Source: a virus
IMG/VR virus record: IMGVR_UViG_3300025276_000051
Location: 1-47,904 of that record
DNA: 47,904 bases
Strand: one strand, 5' to 3'
Below are positions 35,864-44,935 of the stretch, in pieces; positions within the stretch are counted from its first letter, which is position 1; each line of letters begins with the position of its first letter. The notes below the pieces were generated by a model that worked only from the letters and a program-made list of their open reading frames with translations, searched no databases and had not been told where the DNA came from. The translations under genes and the position numbers were made by a program.

Positions 35864-36946
35864 TTAGTCTTTTTTTGCTAAATCCTTCTCTGCTGCTTCA
35901 ACCAATTCTTTTAATTGTTTGTTAACTTCTGGATTCTGTCTTAGATAAAGAACAGCATCTCTACGACCTTTTACTTTACCTAAATTACCATGCTTAACCA
36001 TTTTAAAGAAACCGAAAGAATTAGACACAACCTTAACTTTAATACCTCTATCAAATAAATCATTTTCTGGATATTCCTCCCATTCCTTTGACTTAGCTGT
36101 CTTAGTACCATTGTTGTCAAGTAATTTACTAACCTCTGCAAAAGCTGATTTATACTCCTCTCTTAATAAAGAAAGTTCTACAAAATATTCTAAAGCATCT
36201 TTGTAAATAGGAGCTTCTACAATTACAGTTCTGTTACCGATCTCATTGTAAATAGCATTTGTTTGAGGATCAACAGAAATAATTTTTTTCTCTATAGCTT
36301 TTATTAAAACTAATTTAAGTTTTCTTTCATCTGACTTTAATTCTTTCTCGAATTTATCTGCATCTGCATCTATCTCTCTTAAAAATAACTGCTTAATTTC
36401 TGCAATTGAATTAACAGACTTGTCATAAGGAATACCAAGAGATAAAGCTAAACCTTCTGACTCTTCATCGTTCATGCTATAAATAATCATCTTTAGCTTA
36501 GTGTTTTTCTCACTCTTCTTTATTTCTTTGTCTGCTTGGTAGTTAGAATCGTTCGCTCTGAATAAAATAGATTTACCAGGCATTGCTGTTTCTTGATTCT
36601 TTTCGTTAAAGTTACAAAGCTCTAAGTACTCTAACTTAGTAGCTTCTCTTTCATTAACCACTAACGTACCATCTATTAAGTGAATAGAACCTCTTTTTGT
36701 TTCTGCGAAATCTGATTGCTCATCTACAAAAATAGAAGTCTCACCTATTGAATATCTTATTTGTCTAATACCTGTTGTCTCGTCTCCATCTTCATCTTCC
36801 CAAGTCATGTAAACTTCATCAACTTCTGGAATCTCTACTGAAGGTGGAAACTTTTTTCCTGATGTATTTTCTCTTGTTAGTGTATAGATAACACTTTTGA
36901 AATCTGTTACTGTTAAACCTGCTGGGGCTTTTGCTAATTTTGCCAT
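35864..36946 (-). CDS. Head-region protein, unknown
   Basis: 360 residues, very rich in Lys and Glu. N-terminal 140 residues are beta-rich (AGLTVTDFKSVIYTLTREN; IRQIRYSIGETSIFVDE), the middle is helical, and the C-terminus ends with a long charged helix (QLKELVEAAEKDLAKKD). It lies downstream of the capsid gene and the basic head-region gene and just before a terminator. It could be a head-completion, decoration or internal head protein. No family is recognised. Confidence 0.62.
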   Translation of the reverse strand: MAKLAKAPAGLTVTDFKSVIYTLTRENTSGKKFPPSVEIPEVDEVYMTWEDEDGDETTGIRQIRYSIGETSIFVDEQSDFAETKRGSIHLIDGTLVVNEREATKLEYLELCNFNEKNQETAMPGKSILFRANDSNYQADKEIKKSEKNTKLKMIIYSMNDEESEGLALSLGIPYDKSVNSIAEIKQLFLREIDADADKFEKELKSDERKLKLVLIKAIEKKIISVDPQTNAIYNEIGNRTVIVEAPIYKDALEYFVELSLLREEYKSAFAEVSKLLDNNGTKTAKSKEWEEYPENDLFDRGIKVKVVSNSFGFFKMVKHGNLGKVKGRRDAVLYLRQNPEVNKQLKELVEAAEKDLAKKD

Positions 36947-36980
36947 TGTAATTTAATTTAATTTTAATTAATTCTGAATA

Positions 36981-37250
36981 TTACTTCATTGATTTTTTAC
37001 CTACGCACTTCCACTTTTTCCTGCTTAAAGAATTTGGAGAGTTCTTTTTTCGTGCTTTGGGGTGCTTTCTAGCAATACCTGCACTTCTAGCACAATAAGC
37101 ATTACCTTTTTTAGTCCCAGGACTTATTCTGTCCTTACCACTTTTAGATTTCCCTGCCTGACCATAAGAAACTTTCCTAGTTCTTCCTGTCTTGCTATTC
37201 TTAATAACCTTAACAAATCTTTTTCCTTTAGCAGGAGTTTTAGTAGCCAT
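36981..37250 (-). CDS. Small basic cysteine-containing head-region protein (DUF6321-like)
   Basis: 89 residues, strongly basic, with phrases KNSKTGRTRKVSYGQAGKSK, DRISPGTKKGNAYCARSA and LSRKKWKCVGKKSM. This ordered pattern recurs in small proteins near capsid genes of many environmental phages (I recall it as DUF6321-like). It may bind DNA or the capsid inner surface. I use the ATG at 37250 (MATKTPAKGK). An in-frame ATG at 37298 would place the start within the terminator hairpin that ends the capsid transcript and adds an unrelated hydrophobic N-terminus. Confidence 0.72.
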   Translation of the reverse strand: MATKTPAKGKRFVKVIKNSKTGRTRKVSYGQAGKSKSGKDRISPGTKKGNAYCARSAGIARKHPKARKKNSPNSLSRKKWKCVGKKSMK

Positions 37251-37279
37251 AGTACCTAAGTTTATTGTTAATATTAAAA

Positions 37280-37305
37280 AAGGGGAATGAATAAACACTC
37301 CCCTT
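37280..37305 (-). terminator. Intrinsic terminator after the major capsid gene
   Basis: On the minus strand AAGGGGAGTG pairs with CATTCCCCTT (10 bp, one G-T wobble) around a 6-base loop, followed by TTTTAAT. It starts 20 bases after the capsid stop codon. Strong termination here would let capsid message accumulate relative to downstream genes. Confidence 0.82.
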
Positions 37306-37325
37306 ATTCTTATTGATTCTTATTA

Positions 37326-38753
37326 TTAAGATTTCTTAATATAAGCGAATCTGTTTCCTGCGAAACCTTCAAAACCACAATCAGCTTTGTAATATACACT
37401 GAATTTATCAGTACCAGTAATTTTAAACTGATCAACTACTTCTGATCTTGCTGATGAAGCTCCTGTTTCTGGATCTGCTAAGTAACGAAGTCTTAAAGAC
37501 TGAACTTGAGAATTTGAACCTTTGTCAATTTTCTTATCCATTGGAATAACCATTCCTTCGTCTGGGTATCCAAAACCTTCTGCACCTAAAGTCTGAAGAT
37601 CATTGAATACATCAAAAGTCTTCTTGTCAAAAGTATAGTTACCATACTTGAAAGAAGAAAATTGGAAGTTTCTAGAAGCATCAGAACCAAAGTCATAAGA
37701 TCCGTACTGGATTTGACCATCGTTAGAGTAATCCCCTAAAGTATCATCAATACCCATAGATAAGTTAATACCACATGGCATTAAGTTCTTTTTAGAACCT
37801 TTTTGCTTGTCTAAAGTCTTAACTAAAGATTCAGCTTTTTGCTTATCCCATCCTGTTCCTACAGAGTAGTTACTTGTGTTACCTTGAGATAAAACGAAAG
37901 GAATTAAACCTTCTGTTAAAGCTAATGGAGTATTTTTATTTACTGTAAAATCATTTGCTACAGTTAGGTTAGTTAATTTATCACCAACTAAAAGAGTAAG
38001 CTCTTTTGCAGTCATAAATCTCTTGTAAGTATCAGACTCACCTTTTAACTTAGCAACTCTTCCTTTCTCACCATTCTTACCTTTGAAGTCAATCCAAGTT
38101 ACAATGTTCTTTTCAGTACCTGTAATCTCGTAAGTTTCCTTTACAGTTTGAAGATTGTTAGTGTACTTAACAGTTCTTGAAGTTCTAGCCTCTGGCTGTC
38201 CTGATCCTTCACCTGCTGCGTTACCGTATATTACGATTTCTGAACCTGCTGCTACTTGTGGGATAGCTTCACCTGAAATAATTGGAGTAGCTGAGAAAGT
38301 ACCTGCTGCTTTATTAACTGCTGATACTATTGCTTTAATATAAGTACCTGAAGAAGCTGTTCCTGTAAATGGCTTAATCATAATCAAGTCATTATCCCTA
38401 GGGGTAACGAATTGTTTTGTACTAGCTGCTGTAGCTATATAAGGAGAAGCGTTATTAGGAATAGCTATTGTAGAATTAGCTTGTAAAACTAAACCTTTTG
38501 CTGTGTTTGCTACACCTGCTGCTGCTGCTGCAACACTAATTTTAGGATAAATTCTTTCTTCCTCGAAGTGATTGTACTCTAAAGATGAAACACCTTTTTC
38601 TGCACCAATCATTGTTAAGAATCCAGATAAGTTCTGGTCTCCATAACGCTCCGTTAATTCTGTATCGTACTCTGGTTTATGTAAATCCAAAGACGTAATA
38701 AAGTTATAGTCTGTAGTGCTACCGAATGCACCACCTTGAAAAGCTAAAGCCAT
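37326..38753 (-). CDS. Major capsid protein
   Basis: 475 residues, beginning ALAFQGGAFGSTTDYNFITSLDL. It has long beta-rich stretches, an Ala-rich segment (SVAAAAAGVANTAKGL) and a well-balanced composition typical of abundant capsid proteins. HK97-fold proteins share little sequence, but size, its place two genes after the portal, a scaffold-like gene directly upstream and its own strong terminator all point to the major capsid protein. The run KTYEITGTEKN/FKGKNGEKGRVAKLKGE could be the extended loop or an inserted domain. No protease gene was recognised nearby. Confidence 0.8.
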   Translation of the reverse strand: MALAFQGGAFGSTTDYNFITSLDLHKPEYDTELTERYGDQNLSGFLTMIGAEKGVSSLEYNHFEEERIYPKISVAAAAAGVANTAKGLVLQANSTIAIPNNASPYIATAASTKQFVTPRDNDLIMIKPFTGTASSGTYIKAIVSAVNKAAGTFSATPIISGEAIPQVAAGSEIVIYGNAAGEGSGQPEARTSRTVKYTNNLQTVKETYEITGTEKNIVTWIDFKGKNGEKGRVAKLKGESDTYKRFMTAKELTLLVGDKLTNLTVANDFTVNKNTPLALTEGLIPFVLSQGNTSNYSVGTGWDKQKAESLVKTLDKQKGSKKNLMPCGINLSMGIDDTLGDYSNDGQIQYGSYDFGSDASRNFQFSSFKYGNYTFDKKTFDVFNDLQTLGAEGFGYPDEGMVIPMDKKIDKGSNSQVQSLRLRYLADPETGASSARSEVVDQFKITGTDKFSVYYKADCGFEGFAGNRFAYIKKS

Positions 38754-38771
38754 TTTTTTTGTTTTTTATAA

Positions 38772-39878
38772 TTAATCATCTCTATATTTTGCAGCAATTT
38801 GCTGCATTTCCGACATACCTGAAGTGTCTGGAGCAGTTGATTTAGCATCGAAATTAGTGTTGTTGATCTTCTTCACTGCTGCCTCTTCACCTGCGTTTGA
38901 CTGACTCTCTAGAGCTGCCTTGATAGCTTTATCAAATACTAAACCTTTTGCCAAAGTTTCTGACATAGATTTCATATCTAACTTACCATCATTCATGAAA
39001 TTGGTGTAATAATTATTAACCCCTTTCATTTGACTTTCGACTTCCTGCTTGTCTTCTTTAGTTAATTCATATTTAAAGACATCGCTCTCTCCGATTTTAA
39101 TGTCTAAATTGTTTAATGAACTAACCTGACTACTAACATCAGTTTCGTAAGCCTGTATTGCATCTTCTCTTACCTTCTCTTGAGCTTTTAAAGTCTCTTC
39201 TGAAACTTCCTCTTTTTTAGTTAACTCAGGAAGGGAAAACCTTTTGTCCTGTTTTAACTCTGAGAGGTAAGATTTTGATTCTCTTTCTAAACGTGCGAAC
39301 TTGCTTAAATCTGAATTGTGTTTAATAAGCTCTCTATCATCTAAGTCATCTATGTCTACATTTTTTAACTGATCGTAGTCATAAAGCTCATTCTCGATTT
39401 CTGCTCTTGTTAAACCCTGGTCCAGTTCTAAAGCTTTCGCCATAGCCTGTCTACCATCTAATTTTTCAACATCTAAAGTTTGAACACTCGCTATCTCTTT
39501 TATTCTATCCCAAGAAGTTTCTGATTCTAGCAACTTATCTAATCTATCTCTAGATTCTTCAGAATACTTATCCTCGTATCTTTCTTGTTCTGATTTTGTT
39601 TTCAAAGAACTGTAATGGTCATCGAAGTCTTCAAACTTTCCATACTTGTCACCCATTCGCTCTGCCCACATTTCCTCAAAAGAAGAAGTAGATTCTACTT
39701 TCTCAGTATCTTCTGTCTTTTTCTCTTCTGAACTATCAACAGCTTCTTCCGAAGCAGGTTCTTCTGTTGCTGAAGCTTCCGTTTCTGCAACCTCTGGTGT
39801 ATCTACATTTTCTTCTTTTGAATCTGATAATACAACCTCTTCACCTGTTTGTGACGATAAAAAATCTTCTAATCCCAT
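38772..39878 (-). CDS. Scaffold-like head assembly protein
   Basis: 368 residues, extremely acidic (Glu/Asp/Ser-rich N-terminal 70 residues) followed by charged helices and predicted coiled coils (QEKVREDAIQAYE, KEDKQEVESQMKGV). This composition, and a location between the portal and the major capsid gene, are the usual signs of a scaffolding protein that nucleates procapsid assembly and is later removed. The C-terminal helix with SGMSEMQQIAAKYRDD could contact the capsid protein. No motif proves the role. Confidence 0.7.
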   Translation of the reverse strand: MGLEDFLSSQTGEEVVLSDSKEENVDTPEVAETEASATEEPASEEAVDSSEEKKTEDTEKVESTSSFEEMWAERMGDKYGKFEDFDDHYSSLKTKSEQERYEDKYSEESRDRLDKLLESETSWDRIKEIASVQTLDVEKLDGRQAMAKALELDQGLTRAEIENELYDYDQLKNVDIDDLDDRELIKHNSDLSKFARLERESKSYLSELKQDKRFSLPELTKKEEVSEETLKAQEKVREDAIQAYETDVSSQVSSLNNLDIKIGESDVFKYELTKEDKQEVESQMKGVNNYYTNFMNDGKLDMKSMSETLAKGLVFDKAIKAALESQSNAGEEAAVKKINNTNFDAKSTAPDTSGMSEMQQIAAKYRDD

Positions 39879-39923
39879 TATAATTTAATTTTAATTAATT
39901 CTAAATTTAATAAATTTTCTCTA

Positions 39924-42308
39924 TTAATCAAGTTTTTCAGTGTTTTTTATACCTGAGAAGATTCGTGGCTGAGGAATACCCTTACCTTCAGAGTCATCTA
40001 AATTAGCATCTAATGCTGCACTTATCTGCTCCAACTTCTCATCTCCCTTGATCATTTCTATTTCTCCTTTCATCATTCCATTAACCTTAGCCAACTCAAT
40101 CTCCCTAGCATACTTGTCTGCCTGTAACTGCATCTCTTGCTCATGTTGCATCTGCTTTAGTTGCATATCCATTTGCTTAAGTTGCATAGCCTGTTGACCC
40201 TGTGCCTGTGCTTGAGCCTGTGTGTTAGCTTCAGCAGCCTTTTGTGCTTGCTCTTGTTTATCCTTACGTGTTTTCTTTAATAAATGTGTCGCTTTCTTTA
40301 TATTAACTTTAGAAACGTCCCTTATTTCCATCGCATCTTCCAATTCTATAGAGCCTACACTTATAGCCCTTTCTATTAAACCTTCTAAGTAAGCTCTCTC
40401 CTCAGAATCTGGAAGAGGAACAATATTAATCCCTAACTCTGCAAAAGATAAATCCTTTACTATGTTAATAACATCAACTACCTCCTTACCTAAAGCTAAC
40501 TCAAAACCTTTCAAGCCATCACCCATAGCTTTTAACTGAATCATAGTTGCAATACCTTCTGAATTACGCTTGAAAATATTAAGATATGACTCATTTAAAA
40601 ATCTAGTAGCATTACGACTCATGTTAACAGCCATCTTCTGTGCTCCTGGTAAAGCCTTTGAAGATGGTGTAGTACCATCCCTAGCCTCATTAATACCAGT
40701 AATATGCCTTATCATCTCTAAATTATGATTGTATATACCTACAAAATTTAAAGCATTAGCCGATAATCCATTAGCCAACTCCCTAATAGGCTGAGTATTG
40801 TAAGAACCACCAAACTCAGGAGACTCATTCCTGTAATAAATGTTACCCGTTTGGTCAAAGATCTCTACAATCTCCATTGGATCTAAAAAATCTTCACCCC
40901 TACCATGCAAAACGTCCTCCAAAGCTGAAGCATCAACAGCAACCCCTGAAGGTCTAGCCTTAATCATAGCCTGCTGTAACTTTAAATATGATAATTCAAT
41001 CTGATCATCATGAGGAATCATGCTCTCCACTATAGACTTATTAGTCATGTCATAGATGTTTGGAGCTACAATAGAATACCTACTGTAAACCTCATTTGAA
41101 TAAGCACCATTCTTCTTTGGTCTAGTCATATTCTCTGCTAAACCATAATTAGCAATATAGTCAGTACCAACGACCCAAAGACCCTCATACATAACCTGCA
41201 TATTCTTGCTGAAAACCTCTCGCTTGCTTTTTGAAAACTTACTAGGCTTATAACCTGTGCTCTTCTGATTTAAAAAATACTTGTTATCACTCTTGTACTT
41301 CTTCTCGTAAGTAAGGTCAAAGTTATTAGACCTAAACTCGAAATCAACAACAGTAATATAAAAATCATCAGAACCGTAAGTACCGTTCCAAGAACTATCG
41401 TAATACCTACCGTTTTCTTCACGTAAATTTAAACTGCTTATAGAATTTTGCTTTCCTACTTTTTTAGAAATATCAGCTATCTCTTCATCTGTAAACTGAC
41501 CCTTTGTCAATTGAACAAACTCATTAAAACCCATCTTAACAACCTCACCACCATAAGGAAGATCCCTCATATAAGGGTCTTTAGTGTAAGGTAAAATTAA
41601 ATTAGCTGGATCAACATAACGCATTCGTATGTTCTTTGCCTCATCAAAATATCTACGAGTAGCACAAATCTTTATAACTACTAAATCCCTTATCAACCTC
41701 TCCTTAATCTCTGTGTCGTAATTATTGCTATTGTTAACAAACTTAATAGCAATCTCCATAGCCAACTCAACACTCTGCTTTAACGTAGTCTCTATAAGAA
41801 TATTAGCCTCCTCTATGTCTTTCGGAACAGGCTTACTCTTATCAACTAAACCAAATCCAGTCATCTCCTCCATCTGATCCGAGAAATCCTTCATCAACAT
41901 ATTAGCATATATAGCAGCCTTCTCCTCCTCGTACTTCTTCATAGAACCCTCATCCATAGCCTCTGCCTGAATCTCGAACTCCTGATTAATCATCTCACCA
42001 ACAAGTAAATTTACAAATTTAGGGATCACTGAGACTGACTGAAAATCTAAATTCAAATAAGATGAATCTCCATTCAGGTCTAACTGATCCTTAAACTTTT
42101 CTATACTTGGCATCCCCTCAGCATACTTACGATTCTCTACAAATCTTGATATTCTGTTGTAAACCGAATAATCCTCGTTTAAATACTTACCATACATCGC
42201 CTTTGCAAATGCCAAACCATACCCTTTTTCCTTCTTGACTTCTGGAGTAGCCATTAAATTAGGAAAAGGATAATTTTTACTTGTGTTTATAGAATTTTCG
42301 TTATTCAT
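39924..42308 (-). CDS. Portal protein
   Basis: 794 residues. Helical and beta segments in the order of podoviral/crAss-like portals, including FVNLLVGEMINQEFEIQ, a wing region with many Tyr/Arg-rich strands, and the conserved-looking NHNLEMIRHITGINEARDGTTPSSKAL, followed by the stem helices. The C-terminal 110 residues are a Gln/Ala/Met-rich coiled coil (AEANTQAQAQAQGQQAMQL), suited to a barrel. The portal dodecamer is the DNA channel at one capsid vertex and the dock for terminase. It directly follows the terminase gene. Confidence 0.85.
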   Translation of the reverse strand: MNNENSINTSKNYPFPNLMATPEVKKEKGYGLAFAKAMYGKYLNEDYSVYNRISRFVENRKYAEGMPSIEKFKDQLDLNGDSSYLNLDFQSVSVIPKFVNLLVGEMINQEFEIQAEAMDEGSMKKYEEEKAAIYANMLMKDFSDQMEEMTGFGLVDKSKPVPKDIEEANILIETTLKQSVELAMEIAIKFVNNSNNYDTEIKERLIRDLVVIKICATRRYFDEAKNIRMRYVDPANLILPYTKDPYMRDLPYGGEVVKMGFNEFVQLTKGQFTDEEIADISKKVGKQNSISSLNLREENGRYYDSSWNGTYGSDDFYITVVDFEFRSNNFDLTYEKKYKSDNKYFLNQKSTGYKPSKFSKSKREVFSKNMQVMYEGLWVVGTDYIANYGLAENMTRPKKNGAYSNEVYSRYSIVAPNIYDMTNKSIVESMIPHDDQIELSYLKLQQAMIKARPSGVAVDASALEDVLHGRGEDFLDPMEIVEIFDQTGNIYYRNESPEFGGSYNTQPIRELANGLSANALNFVGIYNHNLEMIRHITGINEARDGTTPSSKALPGAQKMAVNMSRNATRFLNESYLNIFKRNSEGIATMIQLKAMGDGLKGFELALGKEVVDVINIVKDLSFAELGINIVPLPDSEERAYLEGLIERAISVGSIELEDAMEIRDVSKVNIKKATHLLKKTRKDKQEQAQKAAEANTQAQAQAQGQQAMQLKQMDMQLKQMQHEQEMQLQADKYAREIELAKVNGMMKGEIEMIKGDEKLEQISAALDANLDDSEGKGIPQPRIFSGIKNTEKLD

Positions 42309-42337
42309 GCTCGCTTAAAGAATTAATACTATATAAA

Positions 42338-42345
42338 CAAATATA
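42338..42345 (-). promoter_or_regulatory. Candidate -7 box upstream of the portal gene
   Basis: TATATTTG on the minus strand, 30 bases before the portal ATG, matches TAnnTTTG. It lies in the only A/T-rich spacer of the packaging cluster. No convincing -33 TTG is seen. Confidence 0.35.
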
Positions 42346-42358
42346 TATAAAAAAAAAA

Positions 42359-44440
42359 TTACTTCCTCTTTTTTCTGTAAGTCTTAACGAATTTCTTAGA
42401 TACTAAACTCTTTTTCTGAGGTCTATAACTCCTCGCTGCAAACAAACAAAGTGCTGCCCCAACAAACTCATCATAGTCAGTCCACTTCTGAGGATTGAAC
42501 TTCAACCAACACTTACACAAATCCTGAAAGTAAACCCTACCCATAACATTTGTATCATAATCCCTTCCCGTATTCTCATAAATATATGACTCCGTAACAG
42601 ATACAGCAGCCTCCCTAACTGCCTCACCACTCATAGGAATACCCTTCTCAGATTGTCGCTTACGAGAATATTCAGTATGAGTCTCCATAGGTCTCTCCAT
42701 TAAATAAGAACCAAAACCATTGTTCTCAAACCACCTTATCAACCCTATCTTGTTATTCTCGCACAAAAGCTCACAACCATAAAAAACAGACTGCTTTGCC
42801 AAATCATCATAAAACATCTCTGGAGTAGCAGGTCTATTAACATACTCGCAAACAAACATATTACTCCTGTCTGAATCTAAAGGATCTAACTTGCGAAAAA
42901 CATAACTAGCACCATTTGACTTCTTACCATCTGTAGTTATCTTATGGTCAAATGGATCACAACCCGAAACTATCGTTGTATAATTACCTGGCTTCCTACT
43001 CCTTCCCGATAAAACCTTCCTATTCCTATCCTGCTGATTAGGTAACCAACACTGCTTCCAACGACCAGTCTCCGTAGGCTGCCAAGCAACATTAGTCTTC
43101 TCCTGATCTAACCAAACAAAATTTCCCCTAACAACTATACCGTTGGTCTCAGAATTATAACTTATCTGATCATTCAACTTTATAACATCAAAAGGACTTA
43201 ACTTACCCTCCTCAATAAAAGCCTCATGTATATCCAAAGGATACTTCCTCTTCTCACCTGCCAACGCAGAACCTGTTAACCCTAGTCTCCTATTATCAAT
43301 ATAACTCCTTGAACCAAACTCTATAACCTTTCCATGAATACCCATAACAGGCTTCTCAGGGTCTTCAACGACACTATACCCGTACTCATCTACAAAACCC
43401 TCTAAACCATAAAGAGCTGGCTTGAACCAACGAAGTAATCCTGTTGGAGTTGTATTCCTACCCTGTGAAATAGCCAAAGGTAAATTACTCTCATCCCACA
43501 ACTTCTTAGCATTATCTCCACCCTTCTCTTCCATCTCCTCAGCAGTAGTAGTATGAATAGACTTCCCTATAACAGTACTACCCTGAACCAAACACTCCTT
43601 CACAATCAACCACCTCTCATAAACATTCTCCTCTACAGTCTTACCAAATTCATCATCATAGTAATACTTCATCTTATCACCATCATAATGAGTATCAGTA
43701 GCTGGACCATGATCTATCATGGAATTAAGAACAGTACGGTACTCCTTCTTAGCACCCTTGGAACTCCTCTTTGCTGGCTCTGCAAAAACTAAAGAAGCCT
43801 TTGGAGCTGACTCACCAACATCTACAGGCTTTAAATACGCTGGCAACTTCTGCCAAGATAACATCAACTTCCTGAAAATCTTCTTAGCATCTGCACCCGT
43901 CTTACTCTGAATACCACCATTGGCATCATACTGTAAAGTAATGTTATTATACATAAGAGAACAAGCCCTACCCGTCTTACCATCCCTACGATTAGTAACA
44001 AGCATCCAGCCTAAACTGTTCTCCAAAAACTTACAATGATTCTCTATGTAAAAAAAAGTGGAATCCGAATCCTTCCAATAAGGTACAATACCATCTATCC
44101 TCCAATGAGCTAAATAAAAATAATGATCACCAGTCAAATACTCTATGTTCCCATGATTGTAAAACCAATAACCCTCAGTCCTACGCTTAGTAATCTTCTT
44201 TAAATAAATAACCTGATCATCAAAGTCTAAACCGTCAAACTCCCTCTGACTCAATATATCACTTGGAATCTTCCACCTCTGATTATTAATGTTCTGATTC
44301 CAACCAACTATCTTCTTATAAGAAGGTGGCTCTGGTAAAGTAATAGTATATTCCAAAACCCCACTTAACCTAATCTCTCGCTCCCTCTCAAATTCTGATG
44401 GTAACATTGCCGAAGGAGATAGCGTCTTGCGTTTTCTCAT
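42359..44440 (-). CDS. terL: Terminase large subunit
   Basis: About 693 residues with both packaging activities. ATPase: Walker A-like TNRRDGKT near residues 149-156, Walker B KYYYDDEFGK near 258-267 with its acidic pair, and a motif III-like HTTTAEEMEEKGG near 295. Nuclease (RNase H-like): D near 494 in VSGCDPFDHK, E near 560 in LLCENN, and D near 655 in TDYDEFVGAALCL. It powers DNA translocation into the procapsid and cuts concatemers. The R-R-D-G-K-T form of the P-loop is like that of other large terminases of Bacteroidota phages. It is coupled to the upstream small gene by an ATGA overlap. Confidence 0.93.
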   Translation of the reverse strand: MRKRKTLSPSAMLPSEFEREREIRLSGVLEYTITLPEPPSYKKIVGWNQNINNQRWKIPSDILSQREFDGLDFDDQVIYLKKITKRRTEGYWFYNHGNIEYLTGDHYFYLAHWRIDGIVPYWKDSDSTFFYIENHCKFLENSLGWMLVTNRRDGKTGRACSLMYNNITLQYDANGGIQSKTGADAKKIFRKLMLSWQKLPAYLKPVDVGESAPKASLVFAEPAKRSSKGAKKEYRTVLNSMIDHGPATDTHYDGDKMKYYYDDEFGKTVEENVYERWLIVKECLVQGSTVIGKSIHTTTAEEMEEKGGDNAKKLWDESNLPLAISQGRNTTPTGLLRWFKPALYGLEGFVDEYGYSVVEDPEKPVMGIHGKVIEFGSRSYIDNRRLGLTGSALAGEKRKYPLDIHEAFIEEGKLSPFDVIKLNDQISYNSETNGIVVRGNFVWLDQEKTNVAWQPTETGRWKQCWLPNQQDRNRKVLSGRSRKPGNYTTIVSGCDPFDHKITTDGKKSNGASYVFRKLDPLDSDRSNMFVCEYVNRPATPEMFYDDLAKQSVFYGCELLCENNKIGLIRWFENNGFGSYLMERPMETHTEYSRKRQSEKGIPMSGEAVREAAVSVTESYIYENTGRDYDTNVMGRVYFQDLCKCWLKFNPQKWTDYDEFVGAALCLFAARSYRPQKKSLVSKKFVKTYRKKRK

Positions 44441-44799
44441 TTCCTATCTGGCATCGCTGCCTCATAACTCGAAGCTACCTTCTTCTCATAAGTCCTGCTC
44501 TCCAACTCCTTAATCTTCTCCCCTCCTACCTTCTCAAATAAATCACGAAGAGCAGAATTGTGATCCAACATCTTATCTGCAAACTTTAACCCCCTCTCTA
44601 TCTGCTTGTCATCCTTATCGCCCAACTCACTACCGTCAAACTTAATCTTAGCCAACAAAGCATTGCCCTGGGAAATGAAATTCTTTAAAGATAAATAAGA
44701 CTCAGCCTCTATCGAACCGATCTCAAAACCCTTTAACTTATCCTCTAAGTAATCTACATACTTAGAAACCTTACCGTCTGTAATCTTTGGTCTTTTCAT
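44437..44799 (-). CDS. Probable terminase small subunit
   Basis: 120 residues, helical and charged, with a possible N-terminal DNA-binding helix (KITDGKVSKYVDYLEDKL) and a long central helix (QIERGLKFADKMLDHNSAL). It overlaps the large-subunit gene by 4 bases and is the first gene of the packaging transcript, the usual place and size for the DNA-recognition subunit. There is no clear HTH motif, so the call is mainly from position. Its leader contains the TCACACA motif 14 bases before the ATG. Confidence 0.55.
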   Translation of the reverse strand: MKRPKITDGKVSKYVDYLEDKLKGFEIGSIEAESYLSLKNFISQGNALLAKIKFDGSELGDKDDKQIERGLKFADKMLDHNSALRDLFEKVGGEKIKELESRTYEKKVASSYEAAMPDRK

Positions 44800-44813
44800 T
44801 CTTATATTTTAAA

Positions 44814-44829
44814 TGTGTGAATAATCACA
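44814..44829 (-). promoter_or_regulatory. TCACACA leader motif within an inverted repeat
   Basis: The minus strand reads TCACACA, 14 bases, ATG (44799). The motif also forms one half of TGTGA-N4-TCACA (44816-44829), an operator-like inverted repeat absent from the other copies. It lies between a strong terminator and the first packaging gene. Confidence 0.55.
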
Positions 44830-44863
44830 ACTAATTCTAATTAATACTAATATAAACAAAAAA

Positions 44864-44890
44864 AAGTCTAGGTTCACTAAACCTAGACTT
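44864..44890 (-). terminator. Intrinsic terminator before the packaging operon
   Basis: A perfect 11-bp stem (AAGTCTAGGTT, 44864-44874, with 44880-44890) around a 5-base loop is followed on the minus strand by at least eight T residues. It isolates the packaging operon from 44936-45328, so packaging genes need their own promoter in 44800-44863. Confidence 0.9.
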
Positions 44891-44935
44891 AAACTAAAAA
44901 ACACACACCTATGGAAAAAATGTATAAAACAAATA

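Noticed and set aside
37251-37298. N-terminal extension (MFIHSPFLI...) of the basic head-region protein
   Set aside because: The extension overlaps the capsid terminator and differs in character from the basic, conserved-looking remainder beginning MATKTPAKGK.
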